The notes beneath the pieces are model-generated. The model did not search any database and was not told the DNA's origin. It was given only the letters and a program-made list of their open reading frames with translations. From Rostratula benghalensis (Eukaryota; Chordata; Aves; Charadriiformes; Rostratulidae): 64,000 nucleotides of DNA. Positions 9,501 to 20,757 of this stretch are shown piece after piece. Location of the stretch: positions 2,898,166 through 2,962,165 of the forward strand of contig VXAI01000035.1 of assembly GCA_013399305.1 (NCBI GenBank), read 5' to 3'. Numbering within the stretch: the stretch's first letter is position 1; every line of letters begins with the position of its first letter. The position numbers and the translations under genes are program-made.

Positions 9501-11243
9501 TTAAAATTTACAGCTTGATAACTGTGAACCCTAAAATGAGAGCTGTTCCTATAGAAGATAAAAAAGAACAGCTCCTTTGTGTGCTATGCCCCACTGATAC
9601 ACTATTTCATTCCTAGTGCTATCCTTTGCCTTTTTGAAAACAGCAACAGTAACACCAGTGAAGAACTCTCCCCTTTGAAATGATTGTCTGGGTGTACTAA
9701 TTGCTCACTCACCCAGCCCATCCGCCTTGTAGGTCAAGCTTGCCAGCAACCTCTGCACCTAAATCCAATACAGGCTGTGACTTCTCTCCAGTGCCTTGGA
9801 TTCCAACAATATTTAAGCCAAAACTATTAACTTTCTTCCACATGTTTTCCTATTGTTTTCTTGCAATGTAAGTTTGTTATGAAACTATCTTATACATAAT
9901 GCCTGTATGGATTCCAAACACAAAGCTATCAGTAGTTGGATGTTGCTACATAAACATAGGAACTCAGGTTTAACATTTTCTAGAATTCCTGGAAATCCTT
10001 TTTTGGCAGGAAAAAAATAGAGGAGCAGCATTCCCTCCTTTGACTCTGTGGTTGCTTGGACCGAATTTTCCCAATTCACAAACAGGGTCACAACCTTATG
10101 CTGACCCTTAGCGAGGAATGAGCTTAACCATTCTTTCTACCTAAGGTAAAAGAAATACAACAGAATTTGTGCTAAGTTACTTTCTTTAAACATATTTCAG
10201 TGATCATATTTTTTATATTTTCTTTGTAAAACTTATTCTTAAAAACTTATTGCAAATGTGTTTGCAGGCAGGGTTTGTCGCTGAAGGCGCAGAATCTGGC
10301 ACACCTTTCAATGACATAAACTTGTTAGAAAAGGTATGTTCTCTTTCATTAGTAAATCTAATTATCTAGCTTTCTTTCCCTAAGTCACTAGTCCAAAATA
10401 CACACCCTGCACGTGTAGGAGACAAGTTCTGTTCTTTCATGCAGGCACAGGAAGGTCACAGCTGGAGAGAGAAACTGAACCAACTATGAACAACCGGCAT
10501 TTCTAACAGCGTCATTTTAGAAGTACGCCCTTTATAGCTTAGCAGCTGACAAAGACAGAAAAGCAACTTTTCTTTTAAGTCACTCAAGAATTCCAGAGAG
10601 CAAACATCTGTAATGCTAAATGGCTGGGTTTATTCAGAGTGGTGAACTCCTTTTTCTAGCCTGCCCTTTTTCCTGTGTGCAGAGATACTAAAAAGTAGCA
10701 GAAAGACACTGTCCTTCAAAGCTCAGGATAACCACTCTGGCATTGCAAATCTTCCTTGGCTGTGAGCAAGAATCTCAAGGTCAAATCTGTTCCCTGGTAT
10801 CCTACTTGGCAGGGATCTGCTTGTCTGCTTACCCACCTGACCAGGGTATTGTAAATGATAGATAATCCTTTCATCTGCCGTGGTTGTTGTCCACTACAGG
10901 CTGTGACTACATATGAAAAAAAAAAATAAACTGTTAAAATAAAAACAGTGAAGCTCATTTAATTTCAGGTCAATGCTCTTGTTCACTCAGATATCAGAAT
11001 GTAGCTTAGTGACTGCACACTAAGCAACCAAAGTGCTTTCCACAGAAATCTAAAAGATCCAAACTTTGAGTAAGGCTTAGTCTCAGTTTGAATTCTAGTC
11101 TGTGATTTAGACACTATTACATTCTGTCTTCTGTGACTAATAATGTGAAATCTTATTTCCCATAGGATTGGAATGACTATGATGAAAAAACAAAGGAATC
11201 TGTTGGAATCTATGAAGTTACCCATAAATTTGTGAAATGCTAA
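3555..11243 (+). CDS. CZIB: CZIB, CXXC motif-containing zinc-binding protein (8 coding exons)
   Basis: Coding exons are 3555-3560, 3653-3736, 4349-4405, 5235-5316, 5828-5859, 6268-6345, 10268-10333 and 11166-11243. They total 483 nt, or 160 aa plus stop, the same length as human CZIB (C1orf123, UPF0587/DUF866 family). The protein starts [19 protein letters not shown] and ends [13 protein letters not shown]. Two CXXC pairs, CGNC (Cys33/Cys36) and CKLC (Cys67/Cys70), form the expected single zinc site. Other family landmarks are GEDFRWYLK and [16 protein letters not shown]. The molecular role is poorly defined; the family is a conserved eukaryotic zinc-binding beta-sandwich protein. All introns are GT-AG. 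The gene converges with CPT2, as in human. The first coding exon carries only ATGGGG. Confidence 0.95.
3586..3620. repeat. GAGCC pentanucleotide tandem repeat in CZIB intron 1
   Basis: Six perfect GAGCC units followed by one GAGCT fill over a third of a 92-nt intron. Confidence 0.9.
3653..3736 (+). CDS. CZIB: CZIB coding exon 2
   Basis: Encodes residues 3-30, from [13 protein letters not shown] to FRWYLK. It is preceded by a pyrimidine-rich tract ending CTTGCAG. Confidence 0.93.
4349..4405 (+). CDS. CZIB: CZIB coding exon 3 (first CXXC)
   Basis: Encodes residues 31-49 ([19 protein letters not shown]), carrying zinc ligands Cys33 and Cys36. Confidence 0.94.
5235..5316 (+). CDS. CZIB: CZIB coding exon 4 (second CXXC)
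   Basis: Encodes residues 50-76 with CKLC (Cys67/Cys70) and one base of codon 77. The donor is GTACGT. Confidence 0.94.
5828..5859 (+). CDS. CZIB: CZIB coding exon 5 (32-nt microexon)
   Basis: Encodes [11 protein letters not shown] (residues 77-87) between acceptor TTTTTAG and donor GTAAGT. Confidence 0.92.
6268..6345 (+). CDS. CZIB: CZIB coding exon 6
   Basis: Encodes residues 88-113 ([20 protein letters not shown] onward), ending DFQPQ. Confidence 0.94.
6346..10267. other. CZIB intron 6 (3.9 kb)
   Basis: The longest CZIB intron. It contains a GC-richer segment at about 8110-8340 with a CTCF-like motif, a CR1 copy at 8505-9153, and an A+T palindromic patch at about 9463-9515. The remainder shows nothing I can name. 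Confidence 0.6.
8505..9153 (+). mobile_element. CR1 retrotransposon, ORF2 C-terminal end and 3' end
   Basis: A plus-oriented CR1 copy starting near CATGAGCCAGCAATGTGCCC and ending TCCCTTCCAACTCTGATAATTCTGTGATTCCG. Degenerate coding text typical of the end of CR1 ORF2 is visible (for example [18 protein letters not shown] near 8640, then [20 protein letters not shown]). Stops and frame changes interrupt it, so it is a dead 5'-truncated insertion. Confidence 0.9.
10268..10333 (+). CDS. CZIB: CZIB coding exon 7
   Basis: Encodes residues 114-135 ([20 protein letters not shown] onward), after acceptor TTTGCAG. Confidence 0.93.
10334..11165. other. CZIB intron 7
   Basis: 832 nt of A+T-rich intron before the last CZIB exon. 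Nothing further is seen. Confidence 0.5.
11166..11243 (+). CDS. CZIB: CZIB coding exon 8 with stop
   Basis: Encodes residues 136-160 (from [20 protein letters not shown] to KFVKC), followed by TAA. Confidence 0.94.
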   Translation, partial: DWNDYDEKTKESVGIYEVTHKFVKC

Positions 11244-11388
11244 AGTTCATACCCCTAATCAATCTTGACATACTCATTAACAACAGAGCTGTAACCATCA
11301 GAGACTGAGTTTCCTTGGAGTTCCTTTTCACAGGGCTGTACTGCGGAAATGGAAACCACAGTTGTACTCACTGTCCCTGAGATCTCCC

Positions 11389-11394
11389 AATAAA
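11389..11394 (+). terminator. CZIB polyadenylation signal AATAAA
   Basis: A canonical hexamer (CCAATAAAGTC) 146 nt after the CZIB stop, followed by a T-rich stretch. Confidence 0.75.
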
Positions 11395-12485
11395 GTCTTT
11401 TCCACAGAGCACTCTGAGATGGCCTCAATACAAACTGAAAATGCCACATACTGAACTGTGTCATCTGCTAATGTTGTCTTTTGGGGGAATCTACATGGTT
11501 GTGATGGATGGAAGCTTAACTACTCTATCAACAGCAACTACGTAAGCAACTTAGTGCCTTAAAGTTTTTAATAGCCTTTCACCAAGAAGTACCCACATTG
11601 GATTCTCTAACATAAGCAAACAAGATTTTTTCACTCACCACTCCTACCATCAAGAAATGGCTACGAGCATTAGTAAAGGGCTGCATTAACATTTCAAGTG
11701 AAAAGGTATGTCTTTAGTAGCTTTTGGCCAGCTCAAGACCAGACCCTGAGGTGAGTTCACTGAGAACATTTATTAAGCTTAACCGCTATCGACACTTACA
11801 CATAGTTCTTACCATCTTCTGGAGACTGAGTTATCTTTCTCAGTGTCATTAAGTAAACCTCACTCATTTCTAGTTGAAAACAGATATACTTCTTGGCAAG
11901 TGTGCCAGCTGTTCTTGTGTTTTTTTAAAAGACAAAGAATAAACAACCAAAAACACAAACCCAACAGCCTCTAGGGAACTTAATTCTAAGACTCTTGGTC
12001 TGATTATTTCCTTCATCCCCCTCAAATGATCACCTTCCTTTGTTTAAATGAGCTAGAACAATCATAGTCAAAAACACATGCTGTCTAATTTTGATATGGC
12101 AATAAAAGAACTTTGTGCTTATTAATAGATAGCTTTATTAAAATAGCATCTTTTCCAGTCGATTTAACAACACAGTTGGTGATTGCAGGTTACTTAAAGC
12201 CTCCCACTTCATTTTTTGTTCCTCAAAAAGCTGTTACAGTGGGAAGGCTTCAAGTGGTTGAGGCACAATCAGTTCTGTTACCAATTCAAGTTTAAAGAGA
12301 AAAGTAAATGTGATGAGTTAGTAAGCAAGCTTACTGCAAGAGTGCAAATGTACCCACTCTTTCATATATAAAATTACTGAATGTATTTTTCTAATCTCTA
12401 TCAGTTTAAGAGTGGTGTCACAGTGCTGTTGTCTGAACATTCATGGAACAGAGATGTTCCCAGTTCCTAAACTCAGTAACTGCTT
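11395..12485. other. Convergent intergenic region CZIB / CPT2
   Basis: About 1.1 kb between the 3' ends of two convergent genes. It is A+T-rich with hexamers on both strands, and I see no gene or repeat. The 3' UTRs may approach or overlap here if distal signals are used. Confidence 0.55.
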
Positions 12486-12491
12486 TTTATT
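12486..12491 (-). terminator. CPT2 candidate polyadenylation signal
   Basis: TTTATT on the plus strand reads AATAAA on the minus strand, about 270 nt after the CPT2 stop. A second candidate is at 12134-12139. Which is used cannot be decided from sequence. Confidence 0.5.
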
Positions 12492-12759
12492 TTAAGTAAT
12501 GTGTTTTAAGAACACACAGATCGTTGGAACGGAGCAGTCTGTTACTTGATTTTGACATTGTGAATGTTTCTATTTCCTGAAACATGCATTCAGGGTCAGT
12601 ACTTGACTTCTTTAAAATAGATACAAATTTCATAGTGAATCTAACAGTATTCAGGTTCAATGAAGATAAATAAAGGCAATCTCAGCCACACTGAACACTG
12701 ATTAGTGTACCAATTAGTCTGCATTTTGTACAGTAACCCTAAAGCATTCCAAAGTTTTT

Positions 12760-13091
12760 CTAACTACCAATTTTCTTGCCCTTCAAAACATTAAAGATAT
12801 CTTCTAGTGCCTTGTATACGCACTGAAGGTATTCTTTCCCATTCCTCGTTGGGTAAGAGGAAACATTGCAACCTATCCAATCATCATGTACCTGATACCC
12901 TACCCCAAAGCCATCAGCCACCACGGGGCCGAACCCCCCTAGCTGCACAGCGGGGCTAACCAACGTGCTTGTGGAAATGATGTTGTGATTAAGCCGAGCA
13001 TAGGCCTGGTCTTGATAGAAATCGGGCAGTGCGATACCTTTGGATAAGGCCAAATAGCGCAAGCTGAAGAGATGTCGGTCAAATCCCTGAC
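12760..13091 (-). CDS. CPT2: CPT2 coding exon 5 with stop
   Basis: Encodes the C-terminal 110 residues, from [19 protein letters not shown] through [19 protein letters not shown] and [14 protein letters not shown] to GKKIGS, then TAG. The acceptor is TTTTAACAG. Confidence 0.95.
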
Positions 13092-16000
13092 CTGTTAAAA
13101 TAAAACAACAACTATTAGAGAGATGACTAACTTTTATGGGAAGTTAATTCACTTCATTTGACATCACATCATTTCTCATCACAGACGTTCATAGATATGC
13201 TCATATCACCGTATGTTTATAGACCTGGCCTTCATTGGCGTATTTCAGGAATTATTTTTCAAACCCCAGACGCTCTGCACTTGCATTACACCTCCCCCAG
13301 GGAATGAGGGCTTCCTGTTTTACTGCTAGCCACAACCAGGAATCGTGAGAGTAAACCAAAGTGAGAGTTAACAGCCAACTTTACTAATACATCCCATTCT
13401 GTGATTAACTGTTTATCTGAACATATTTCTGCTGTTTAAAAAGGAGAAAGGCTTTCCTAAAATTTATAAAGCTGGAGAGGAAAAGGATGTTGCATAAACA
13501 AAATGAGACAAATTTTAGAATCCCTGGGTAATGTTCAACAGTCAGTTTTACTGAAACAATACAACAAGTTACGCTTCTGGGACCGACAGTTCAAAGGAAA
13601 GCATTTAGAAAAATACCAGGAGTATCACAGCCAAAGAATCAGTTTGATTTGGAAGTTTTTAAAGCCTTTAACCCCTGCAGGGACAAAGCAGTAACTGCTC
13701 CGACATAAAGCCAAAGTTCTTGGTTGCCTCAGGGAGTACAACACACACTAAAGTATAAACATTTCTCAACACTTCAACAGTGAAGTGGGGAGCACAGAGG
13801 CAAGAAAACAGACTGAGAGAGTTGGGGTTGTTCAGCCTGGAGAGGAGAAGGCTCCAGAGAGACCTTAGAGCCCCTTCCAAGACCTAGAGGGGGCTACAGA
13901 AGAGATGGGGAGGGACTCTTGATGAGGGAGTGGAGCAATGGGACAAGGGGTAATGGTTTTAAACTTGAAAGAGAGAAGATTGAGATTAAGTATTAGGAAG
14001 AAATTTTTCCCTCTGAGGGTGGTGAGACACTGGAACAGGTTGCCCAGAGAAGCTGTGGCTGCCCCATCCCTGGAAGTCTTCAAGGCCAGGCTGGATGGGG
14101 CTTTGAGCAACCTGGTCTGGTGGGAGGTGTCCCTGCCCATGGCAGGGGGGTTGGAACTAAATGGTCTTTAAGGTCCCTTCCAACCCAAAATATTCTATGA
14201 TTCTCCTCCATCAAAAATTGAGTCTTAGAGAACACATTCTACACTGCAGCCTTTCTGCTAGTGTTTTTGTCAAGTTTGCATTAACATTAGATCTCCATCA
14301 AAATTAAATTACTTAGTTTTGAAGCAAATGTTTAGAGCAACCTTGATAGACATTTTAGAGCAAGAATTAGAGCGTCTGATATATTCCTACTCACCCATAG
14401 CAGCTTCTTTTGTCAAACGGCCGTGGTATTTTGAGCACTCCTCTACCAACTTCTGAAGTTCTTCGGTGCTATGTTTGGAGAGTTCCCTGACAAAAGCTTC
14501 TGAACATTTTTTGGTATGGACAGAGGCAGGACGTATAGTTTCTGTACGTCCATGTTTGAAAGCTGCAGTACTACAAGACTCGTATGTAGCAACAGTCTGA
14601 TTGTACTGTCGGAGGAAAGCCATCTGGAAGGCAAGCTGAGCCACAGCGTCTGGGCTCACCTTCTTCTGCTTTAGAAGGTCCTTGCCCCCTTCATGGAACC
14701 GAATCTGATTAAGAGACAGTCCTTCTACACTGGCATCAAATTTCTGTTTCGCTTTGGTAATTCCTGCTTTTAAGGCATCGTTCAGTTTAAAGTCAAGTTT
14801 CCGCACTGCTGTAGAAGAGTCTACTGAAGCAGGCTGGGACTGGGGGCTGACGGCTGGTGCCTTGGTGCTATCTTTAAAAACCTCATTCTGGAACCTGAGC
14901 ACCGCCACACCATCTCCCCAGGAATGTTCAAAATTGATTCCTGCGGTGCCATCCTTAGTTATGATAAGATTAAAGGATTTGTCGTACCAGCGGTTAGCAC
15001 CATCTCCATGCAACATAGTGTGGGACAAGTGCACAAAGTCTTTAACGGGAAAGTCATCTAAACTTAAGCAAAACAGAGCAGAGTCTACTTTTTGAAGAAC
15101 TTCTTCATTGCCATTATCCAGTAGATTCTTTCTCAGCAATGCCCACGTATCTCGGTTTTCACTGGAGAGGTACCCAAGAGGAAAGGCTGGGGCTGGACTG
15201 CTGTCACTAAGGATGTATTTCAAGTGTGCTTGTATTTCTGAAGGTTTCAACATATTTCCATCTTTATCAAGAACATCAAATATATAAAAATTCCCATTTC
15301 TCAGTACCAGTAAATGTTTTGCCTTTTCATCTGTGTAAAGCTCATCTCTGTTGAGTTTAGGCAGCCGTGTAGAATTGAAAAGCCTGAAGTACTGAGACAT
15401 GTCTAGGGGATAGGCATTGACCATGTAGGCACCGAACCAAGAAAGTGAAGAAGGCACAAATCTGATAATTTTTTTAAAGATCTCAGTGTCACTTTTTTCT
15501 GGATTGAGGTGAAAAACCTCTGGTTCAAGATAACCAGCCCTAAAGGTCTTCATAAAACGTACAGCAGAAACTGTCATGTTTGTAGCTCGTATGAGCTGAT
15601 CGTTATATTCAGATTTCGGATCAGGATTAAAAGACATAAATGCATTAAAATTCAAAACAACGGGTTCACGTGATTTTAGGTACATGTCAAACCAGGGACC
15701 TGAAAATGGAGAGTTGAAAAATAGGTCAGAACATAAAAGCAGCTTACTGAGTCAGACCAGAGATTCATGTAGTCAATATCCTGCCAGACAATTCCCCCAG
15801 GGATTCTCCCAACCTCCAATTATTAAGAAAGATACTGTTGACTAATTGTAAAAATACTGTATTTGGAGCAATCCATATTAAGAGTGTCAACATCAGCAGC
15901 AACAAATGCCAAATTCCATGTTTTTCTATATAGCTTAGTGATAACTCCTGCCCCATACAATGCAGCTCCCCAGCACTATATTTTGGTGCACATCTCACAT

Positions 16001-19000
16001 CTGGAGTGGAATATGCCTTTACCTACTCTTATGTTACTAATTTCTGCAACTCTCTGTCACTGAGGGCACGCCTCTCTTTAGAACCACCTGTATTTCTGAT
16101 CCAGTGTCTCCCTCATGCCTGGCAGCACTCCTCCATCTACATTTACTGTCTTACTTTTCCACCTCCTTCCTCTATCTGTCCACTAAATGATAAGCACAGG
16201 GTAAAACTCTTTTACTGAGGCACTGCTATTAGTCTCTCAAGCTGGCAAAAAGGGCAAAGTTAGAGGGGACCTCACGGTTATTCTTCCAGTCCCAGAATTG
16301 ACTTTGGAAAGTACAATTACATTTGATACCCACAGGTTTTTTAGACAGTCTGTCAGCATAACGTGAAGCCTGAATGTGACCCAAATGTTTTGTGCCTGCC
16401 AAAACCAAGGGAATCAATCATAGTTCTAAAAACTAGTTCCACCTTTACACATGCCTATGAGTAAAAAAAAGTCCTGGGGGCACAAGCAGAGAAGGCATTT
16501 TTCAAGTAGGTTCTATTTCATCACCCTTAACAAGTTAAAACTCAGCAAGCTCTGGTATTGCACACTGCCTGGATACAGACCAAGGAAGCAAGTGCACACC
16601 AACTTCACCTCAAGGCAGACGATGTATTAAAAATTATTATTATTCCAAGCCTGCATCAGTCCCAAATAGAACCTTCTAGCTGGGCTGTAAGAAGAGCAAT
16701 GGCTAACTCCAGGACCTAAAGTACAACTTTAATCCCAGGCCCTCATAGGTAAGTAACTAGCATTCACCTACACTTTTAAACCACACCCGTCATCATCACG
16801 TAGCCTTGTAACCTTGAAAGTCCAAGGTGGAGGCAACTATACATATCTTCAGAAACCAGTTTCAAGTGGAACAGGTCACTCATGAGGCATAAGAAAGAAT
16901 AATAACTAAACAGAAAGGAATTCAAACACCCCACAGTTCACAGACACAAAGTTGCATACTGGTTAGTGTTGACAAACACCATAAAACCACCCACTAAAAC
17001 CCCAGATGTTGTTCAAAGTGAATGGAAAGTAAAAGCTAACAAACCCAACAGCAGCTTTTGTGAAATAATCTGGTATTCTCCACAGAATCTGCAGTAGCTA
17101 CCACCCTTATAGGTAGTCTCAACAGACAGGAAGGACAGAAGCGCATTCACTGGGCAACAGGTAAATTTCTGCTTCCATAGGTATTTGAGTACTTCCACCT
17201 CTGTCGCTTTCCAATATCCACTCAATGCTTTCATAAGAAGACACTTGTATTTGGAAGCCAGTGGAAGCAATAGTAAGGAAGAATAATAAAAATCTATATG
17301 CATATTCTCACCCTCTTAATATGTTTTTCTCTATTCTCATCTTCCTCTTTCTGTCACTTGTTCTGTTTTGCTCTTTAAAAGAACATGGTTTTGTAGTTTT
17401 GGGGGATTTTAAGCCTGGAGCACTGGCCACTTCTGCCTCCCAAAGCTTAGTCATATTCTCTGAACCCCCTCTGGAGTTCAGTTTTCTTTCTGTATAATTT
17501 GAAATTATTTGAAAATGATTGCTTTAGATTCCTTAAGGGAGTTACCCAGAATTCTAGTGCATACAAGATGGTGGGCATTCTTCTTTCCACCAGAGACTCA
17601 GAATTTGCTCAAATACAGCCACAGGTACTATTCACAGCATGTTTTTCCAAGTTTATGGAGTAGAGAATGTTAAGCTTCAGCTTATTTCACTTGTATCATT
17701 ACGAGCTGCCTGTTATCAAGCATCCTGACCTACAGACTCCTCCTATACCCAGTAGGCCAACACACCTGTGATGTAACTGGTATGCTTGTTCCGATTGTCT
17801 TGAGCAACCAGTTGCTCGTGCAGCTCTCTTCCAATTCCCTTTTCAAACTGATGAGCAAGTTCTTCAGTTTTCCTACAGCAATCAGTAAGAGTCAAAATGC
17901 TGTCAGAAGTCACATGCTTTATATATAACACTTGGCTTTGAAGCAGCACATGATAGTGCAATACACGGATCTTGTTTGTCCATACCTGAACTGGTCATCA
18001 TTTAAAAGCGGTTTTTGGGCATTCAGGTATCTTGTAATTGTATCTTCTAGTTTGGGAACCGGCAGTCTGAAAGAAGGGGAGCAGAGAGACATGAGCAACG
18101 CTACTAGTGAAGCCTGTTTCTTAGACTGCGGTCTCTCTTTGCCTCCCCTCTTCCCTATCCTTCCTTATACCCCCATATTATCCAACTGAGTCAAAAGCTT
18201 TCTGTGGAAAATAAAAAAAAAAAAAAAAGAGAGAGAATAGATAGACGTACATCAACAAAGCACAAGGTTCTTAGCAAACAGTAGAAAATGAACTTGACTG
18301 TTCTGTTATGAAGGTGCTGCAGTGGAGCGTCCCAATACCTCACAGGGAATACAATGGGCCATCATCAGAAGGAAAACCAGCTATCTAGAAGGAAGGTTTA
18401 GTTTGGAAGCCCCCCCTGCTTCAGGACCTCCTCTCACTCCTGGTGCTAAGAATCTTTTTCTTTCAGATTTCCTAACTAGCATCTTTGCCATCTTCCTCTC
18501 AGCCTAAACATGAAAACACTCTTCTTGCTATAAACGGAGGTTACTTTGCAACCTGAAGGGATGTTTCAGTACTAGGCTTATCGTCGTATTTACTTTTTAA
18601 AAAATGAACTCCTTCCCCTCCGCTGTGATTTAGGCACAGCACGTACAGCAAGAGGCGAGTAGCGCCCCCCGAGCGCGCCCGCACAGCCCCGGGAAAGGGG
18701 GCGTTTTCTCCGCCTTTCCCCTCTCCTCACAGCGGACACCGCGGCGCCGCCGGCCCCACACGGCCACCAGCCGCCACCGACCGCTGCCCGGGCCCCCCCG
18801 CTGACCTGGGCGGCCGCCCCGGGGCTGGCTCGCTCCCTGGAGGGCGCTCACTGCAAGGCCCTGCCCCGGCCCCCGCCCGGAGGTGCCTCAGGAGGCCGCG
18901 GGACGGGCGGTGGGAGCGGGCAGGGGGGAGCCCGGCGGGTGGCAGCAGGGAGCGGAGCCGCGTCCCGCCGTACCTGGGCAGGCTCTTCTGGTAGTGCATG

Positions 19001-19104
19001 GTGGGCACGATGCTGCGGTGCAGGTACTCGGCGGCGCCTGCCGAGCTGTAGCCCCGCCGCCAGCCCGCCGCCGCCCGCCGCAGCAGCTGCCGCCGCGCCG
19101 CCAT
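12760..19104 (-). CDS. CPT2: CPT2, carnitine O-palmitoyltransferase 2, mitochondrial (5 coding exons)
   Basis: Minus-strand coding exons, in order, are 19104-18974, 18066-17986, 17872-17766, 15699-14395 and 13091-12760. They total 1956 nt, or 651 aa (human 658). Exon 4 is 1305 nt, matching my recollection of the giant human exon 4. The Arg/Ala-rich start ([20 protein letters not shown]) is a typical mitochondrial presequence. Family landmarks include [40 protein letters not shown], the catalytic-His motif [12 protein letters not shown] (His365, equivalent to human His372) and the substrate-site STSTL in exon 5. The enzyme sits on the matrix side of the inner mitochondrial membrane. It transfers long-chain acyl groups from carnitine back to CoA for beta-oxidation. 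It is convergent with CZIB and divergent from SLC1A7. No disabling change is seen. Confidence 0.97.
13092..14394. other. CPT2 intron 4
   Basis: 1.3-kb intron holding a CR1 insertion (13797-14206, opposite orientation to CPT2). The rest is A+T-rich and featureless. Confidence 0.6.
13797..14206 (+). mobile_element. CR1 retrotransposon 3' fragment
   Basis: A plus-oriented CR1 with text such as GGTTGTTCAGCCTGGAGAGG, GGAACAGGTTGCCCAGAGAA and CTGCCCATGGCAGGGGGGTT, ending TATTCTATGATTCTCC. It carries a remnant of the ORF2 C-terminus ([20 protein letters not shown]). It is closely similar to the copy at 44455-44785. Confidence 0.9.
14395..15699 (-). CDS. CPT2: CPT2 coding exon 4 (1305 nt, catalytic)
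   Basis: Encodes Gly107 to Met541 plus one base of Gly542. It carries most of the acyltransferase fold, including the catalytic His365 in FEHSWGDG and the [12 protein letters not shown] segment. The reading frame is open throughout. Confidence 0.97.
15700..17765. other. CPT2 intron 3
   Basis: 2.07-kb intron. An old CR1-like relic lies just inside it at about 15731-15900. I see nothing else I can support. Confidence 0.55.
15731..15900 (-). mobile_element. Probable ancient CR1 (L3-like) relic
   Basis: The text ACTGAGTCAGACCAGAGATT followed by TCAATATCCTGCCAGACA resembles the old amniote CR1 3' block GGTCAGACCAAAGGTCCAT...AGTATCCTGTC, in reverse orientation. It is heavily diverged, so the boundaries are approximate. 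Confidence 0.45.
17766..17872 (-). CDS. CPT2: CPT2 coding exon 3
   Basis: Completes Arg71 and encodes residues 72-106 (from [20 protein letters not shown] to HTSYIT), with one base of Gly107. Confidence 0.94.
17986..18066 (-). CDS. CPT2: CPT2 coding exon 2
   Basis: Completes Arg44 and encodes residues 45-70 ([20 protein letters not shown] and on to NDDQF), with two bases of Arg71. The donor is GTATGG. Confidence 0.94.
18067..18973. other. CPT2 intron 1
   Basis: The promoter-proximal part (after about 18620) lies in the CPT2 CpG island. The distal part contains an A run with GA repeats at about 18216-18238. No nested gene is supported. Confidence 0.6.
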
Positions 19105-19440
19105 GATGCCCGCGTCAGAGGCCGTGAAGCGCCGCCCGCGCCGCTCCCCTCGCTGCCGCCCCGTCCCGGGCCGGTTCCGCGTCCAGCGGCCCCTTTCGGC
19201 AGGAGCTTACAGGGCCTCGCGGCGGGAGGTGCGGTCGCACCGGAGGGACTGGGGCTGGTTCCCGCACCGCCTCCCTGGAGGCGTCGGGCAAATGGCGGGC
19301 GGGCACCGAGGGTGTCCCTCAGCCCTGCTCTGCCCAGGCGGGCTCGGGAGCGGCGGCTGCCCCGGCTTCCGCGGCCGTCCCGGGGGCAAGTCCCAGCTGC
19401 AAAACTCAGCGACCGTGGAGGTCGATGAGATTTCATGAAG
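18620..19440 (-). promoter_or_regulatory. CPT2 CpG-island promoter
   Basis: Dense G+C and CpG flank CPT2 exon 1 on both sides, with sharp drops to A+T-rich DNA at both ends. There is no TATA box near the ATG. Long reading frames on both strands here are compositional artefacts, apart from CPT2 exon 1. Confidence 0.75.
18974..19104 (-). CDS. CPT2: CPT2 coding exon 1
   Basis: Encodes the mitochondrial presequence and residues up to SLP43 plus two bases of Arg44. The ATG context (GGCATCATGGCGG) is favourable, and the donor is GTACGG. Confidence 0.94.
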
Positions 19441-20757
19441 CATTCTTAAATTATTACTTAATTTGGAAAGAGTGTTTGATGCACACTCTTGAGGTAGCCG
19501 AGTTACCTGATGTCTGGAGTGGGACAGTGAAGTGATGTGTTAATTCAGTCTTCTACATATACATTAATAAAATTTTCTGTATCCTGTTGTTACAACAGTA
19601 TTTTTGTTCAGCATATAAACTCCACATTTTTAAATTATTATTATTGTGTGTGTGTGTCTCTGTACCTTTTACTGACCATACATCATTCAGGTCCTCCCTC
19701 CAAAGAGAACAGTTTAAGCTCTCAACGAAGCTTTTTTACACATGTGAGCACTTCACAACAAATTCTGTATTACAGCATAAAATACAATATTGTAAACACA
19801 CAATTTTGTTGTACTGTATGGTCTATTTTCCATAAAAACACTAAATAATCTTAGGATACCCCAGAAGGCGCAGAGCCATTTGGGTGAGGAAGCGTGGCAC
19901 GGTGAGCAGTTAGGGTGGTGTATTTTTATCAGATACTCACTAGCATAAAAATCAGCGTTGGGATTGAACGTGGGCACGGCAAAGGAAAGGAAAGCAATCC
20001 CTGTGGCTTAGTCCGATAATCCTCTGAAAGTAAATTGGCCCTACTCTAATCAACAAGAGTGGTTGGAGAAAAAGTGAAATTGTTTCACTTCCAAGGTAAT
20101 AAATGAAGCGATGCCGGAAGGTGTCCTTGTGTGCCTGAGTATGCGGCTATTTTCTGTTGGATGCGTGGCTCTTAGGCTACTCTTTCAGCCTTTTTTCACT
20201 CTGAAAACAGAAACCCCCAAGCCTGCTTTAGTTAATGAAGTTCAGTTTCACCCGGCTTGCCCTGTTGTGATAGTCCAGCTCAAAACGTTACCTGCTCTGC
20301 CCTTTAGAAAATCTGCCGTAGCGTTACTTTTACCCATTTGAATGCGGGACTCGTGCTGTTCCCTTTCCAGATGGGGGTGCCCCGATCCCAGCACGGGGAG
20401 ACCGAGGAACGCACTCAACCACCGTCCTTCTTCCAGGAGTGTCACTTTGTTTTGAACCAGTCTTCTTTTAGAAATACTACTGCATTCTGTTCTAATTTTC
20501 CAGAGCCCCCTAATCTTCTTCCAGGGTCTTAATGATGTAGTCGATAATAGGATTGTCGGTATTAATTTGGAACAATAATGCCAGCTGCTTGCTTGGTGGC
20601 TATTGGCAGAGGGGTGACCTTGCAGGTCAGCTAAGCAGAACTGGAAGTGCTTTGATCTGATCTATACAGAGCTAGATCTGCCCACCCGAACGAGAGGAAC
20701 AAGCGAATTCTCTCTCCATGGGATGCTGATTCTTCTCCAGCGAGCCCGGGGGACAGC
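19441..20757. promoter_or_regulatory. Divergent intergenic region and SLC1A7 promoter
   Basis: The ATGs of the divergent CPT2 and SLC1A7 are 1.65 kb apart. The 160 nt before the SLC1A7 ATG contain an inverted CCAAT box (ATTGG, 20602-20606) and a perfect everted repeat TGACCT-N3-AGGTCA at 20615-20629. A TAATCT (OTX/CRX-type) site is at 20511-20516. No other gene is seen between them. Confidence 0.55.

Noticed and set aside
18883..19438. Frames of 111-182 codons on both strands around CPT2 exon 1
   Set aside because: These are G+C-driven open frames with repetitive Arg/Pro/Gly composition. Only the CPT2 exon 1 frame joins to real downstream exons.
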